A stretch of 13,556 bases of DNA. It comes from an uncultured Selenomonadaceae bacterium. Its GTDB lineage: Bacteria; Bacillota; Negativicutes; Selenomonadales; Selenomonadaceae. Below, in pieces: positions 13,055 to 13,556 of this stretch. The stretch's first letter is position 1. Each line of letters begins with the position of its first letter. The stretch covers positions 1 to 13,556 of the forward strand of contig CALZDE010000035.1 of assembly GCA_945637225.1 (NCBI GenBank). The letters are read 5' to 3'. The position numbers and the translations under genes were made by a program. The notes under the pieces are model-generated. The model was not told where the DNA came from and searched no databases. It saw only the letters and a program-made list of their open reading frames with translations.

Positions 13055-13456
13055 ATGCTGGCAAGAAACTTGCAAAGAGAAGGAAAGAGAAAACAGTATG
13101 GTGATTTTGCTCCTCGCACGAGAAGGGAAGTAAGACCAAGAAGACAGACCTTGACAGAGCGTCGTGTGCTTATTAACAAGGCGTTGCGCCGTCAGTGCTT
13201 TGTACTTCTGCTGGTGGCTTCTGTGATGGCTGGAATCATTACTATGAGAAGTGGTATGATTGCTGCTAGGGGCTATGAATTAGGTAAAATTCAGGAACAG
13301 ACAATGAAGCTTGAGATAGATAATGCGCAGCTTCGTGTTGATAATGCCAAACTGAAATCTCCTCAGAGAATAAAGGATATTGCGGCTGGTGAGTATGGCA
13401 TGACTACTCCTACTAAGGTGTATTTTTCATCAGATAAGAATGTAAAGAAGAATTAA
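13055..13456 (+). CDS. ftsL: FtsL-like cell division protein
   Basis: A 133-residue bitopic membrane protein. The layout is typical of FtsL: a long basic cytoplasmic N-terminus (residues 1-46, many Arg/Lys), one membrane helix at about 48-64, a short extracytoplasmic coiled coil (about 74-102, heptad-like with QEQTMKLEIDNAQLRVDNAKL), and the conserved ending SPQRIKDIAAGEYGMTTP. FtsL forms the FtsQ/DivIB-FtsL-FtsB/DivIC complex that activates septal peptidoglycan synthesis by FtsW-FtsI. Position directly after rsmH (ATG one base beyond its stop; AGGAG at 13040-13044, 10 bases upstream) supports FtsL over its paralogue FtsB/DivIC. Low sequence conservation is normal for the family. Unusually, an intrinsic terminator follows instead of ftsI/pbpB. 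Confidence 0.88.
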   Translation: MLARNLQREGKRKQYGDFAPRTRREVRPRRQTLTERRVLINKALRRQCFVLLLVASVMAGIITMRSGMIAARGYELGKIQEQTMKLEIDNAQLRVDNAKLKSPQRIKDIAAGEYGMTTPTKVYFSSDKNVKKN

Positions 13457-13462
13457 TAGATA

Positions 13463-13497
13463 TCCGCTACTTTTTGCTGAAGGTAGCGGAATTTTTT
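13463..13497 (+). terminator. Intrinsic terminator directly after ftsL
   Basis: TCCGCTAC (13463-13470) pairs with GTAGCGGA (13483-13490) around a 12-base loop, followed by ATTTTTTAG (13491-13499). It starts 7 bases after the ftsL stop. Confidence 0.85.
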
Positions 13498-13517
13498 AGT
13501 GATAACGACTAAGAGAT

Positions 13518-13545
13518 GTCCCCCACTTCTATAAGTGGCGGGTAC
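13518..13545 (+). mobile_element. Bulged GC-rich hairpin, possible IS200/IS605-type element end
   Basis: CCCCCACTT (13520-13528) pairs with AAGTGG-C-GGG (13533-13542) around CTAT, with one bulged C; outer GT/AC pairs extend it past a bulged T to 13518-13545. Imperfect subterminal hairpins with small loops mark the ends of IS200/IS605 elements. There is no T-tract, and the ftsL terminator is already complete, so a second terminator is less likely. The window ends before any transposase gene could be seen, so this remains tentative. Confidence 0.35.
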
Positions 13546-13556
13546 CTTATTCTATA

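Overview
This 13.6 kb window reads as an ordinary chromosomal stretch of a low-to-moderate GC anaerobic Firmicute. The best fit is a diderm member of the Negativicutes (Selenomonas/Anaerovibrio/Megamonas-like). The reasons are FabK as enoyl-ACP reductase, a PiT/DUF47 phosphate uptake pair, a TGS-less uridine-kinase-like enzyme, a DUF1858 redox protein, an AAA-ATPase/DUF1703 protein of a type often multicopy in such genomes, and a phosphoethanolamine-transferase-like enzyme that implies an LPS-type envelope. Consensus -35/-10 promoters and strong AGGAGG-type ribosome binding sites occur throughout. The taxonomic call is an inference from gene content, not from a marker search.

Layout. (1) 1-3602, accessory part: the 3' portion of an AT-rich EptC/CptA-like phosphoethanolamine transferase; then, from its own promoter, an AAA-ATPase/PD-(D/E)XK protein followed with almost no gap by a DEDDh 3'-5' exonuclease. 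(2) 3603-5396: a phosphate-uptake operon, DUF47 PhoU-like regulator overlapping the PiT transporter gene, closed by a strong terminator. (3) 5397-7917: a nucleoside (uridine) kinase-like enzyme with a degenerate tRNA-synthetase-type N-terminal domain, then a secreted protein of unknown function with two tandem copies of a helical module and a His-rich tail. (4) 7918-9536: a monocistronic sodium:neurotransmitter-symporter-family transporter with its own promoter and a UUCG-capped terminator. (5) 9537-10556: fabK, whose only candidate promoter lies upstream of that terminator hairpin. (6) 10557-10937: a small minus-strand DUF1858 redox protein, divergent from (7) 10938-11822, a membrane-anchored polysaccharide deacetylase. 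(8) 11823-13497: start of a division/cell-wall (dcw) cluster, rsmH then ftsL, without mraZ in front and with an intrinsic terminator right after ftsL. (9) 13498-13556: no gene, but a bulged hairpin resembling the end of an IS200/IS605-type element.

No tRNA, rRNA, CRISPR array or phage gene is visible. No gene-free stretch exceeds 300 bases; the longest, 7843-8108 and 11823-12051, are described under their promoters, hairpins and repeats. The genes are mostly independent small transcription units. I found no clear new multi-gene system. The best leads are the duplicated-module secreted protein, the AAA/nuclease plus exonuclease pair, the possible attenuator in front of fabK, and the truncated, mraZ-less dcw cluster bordering a possible mobile element.
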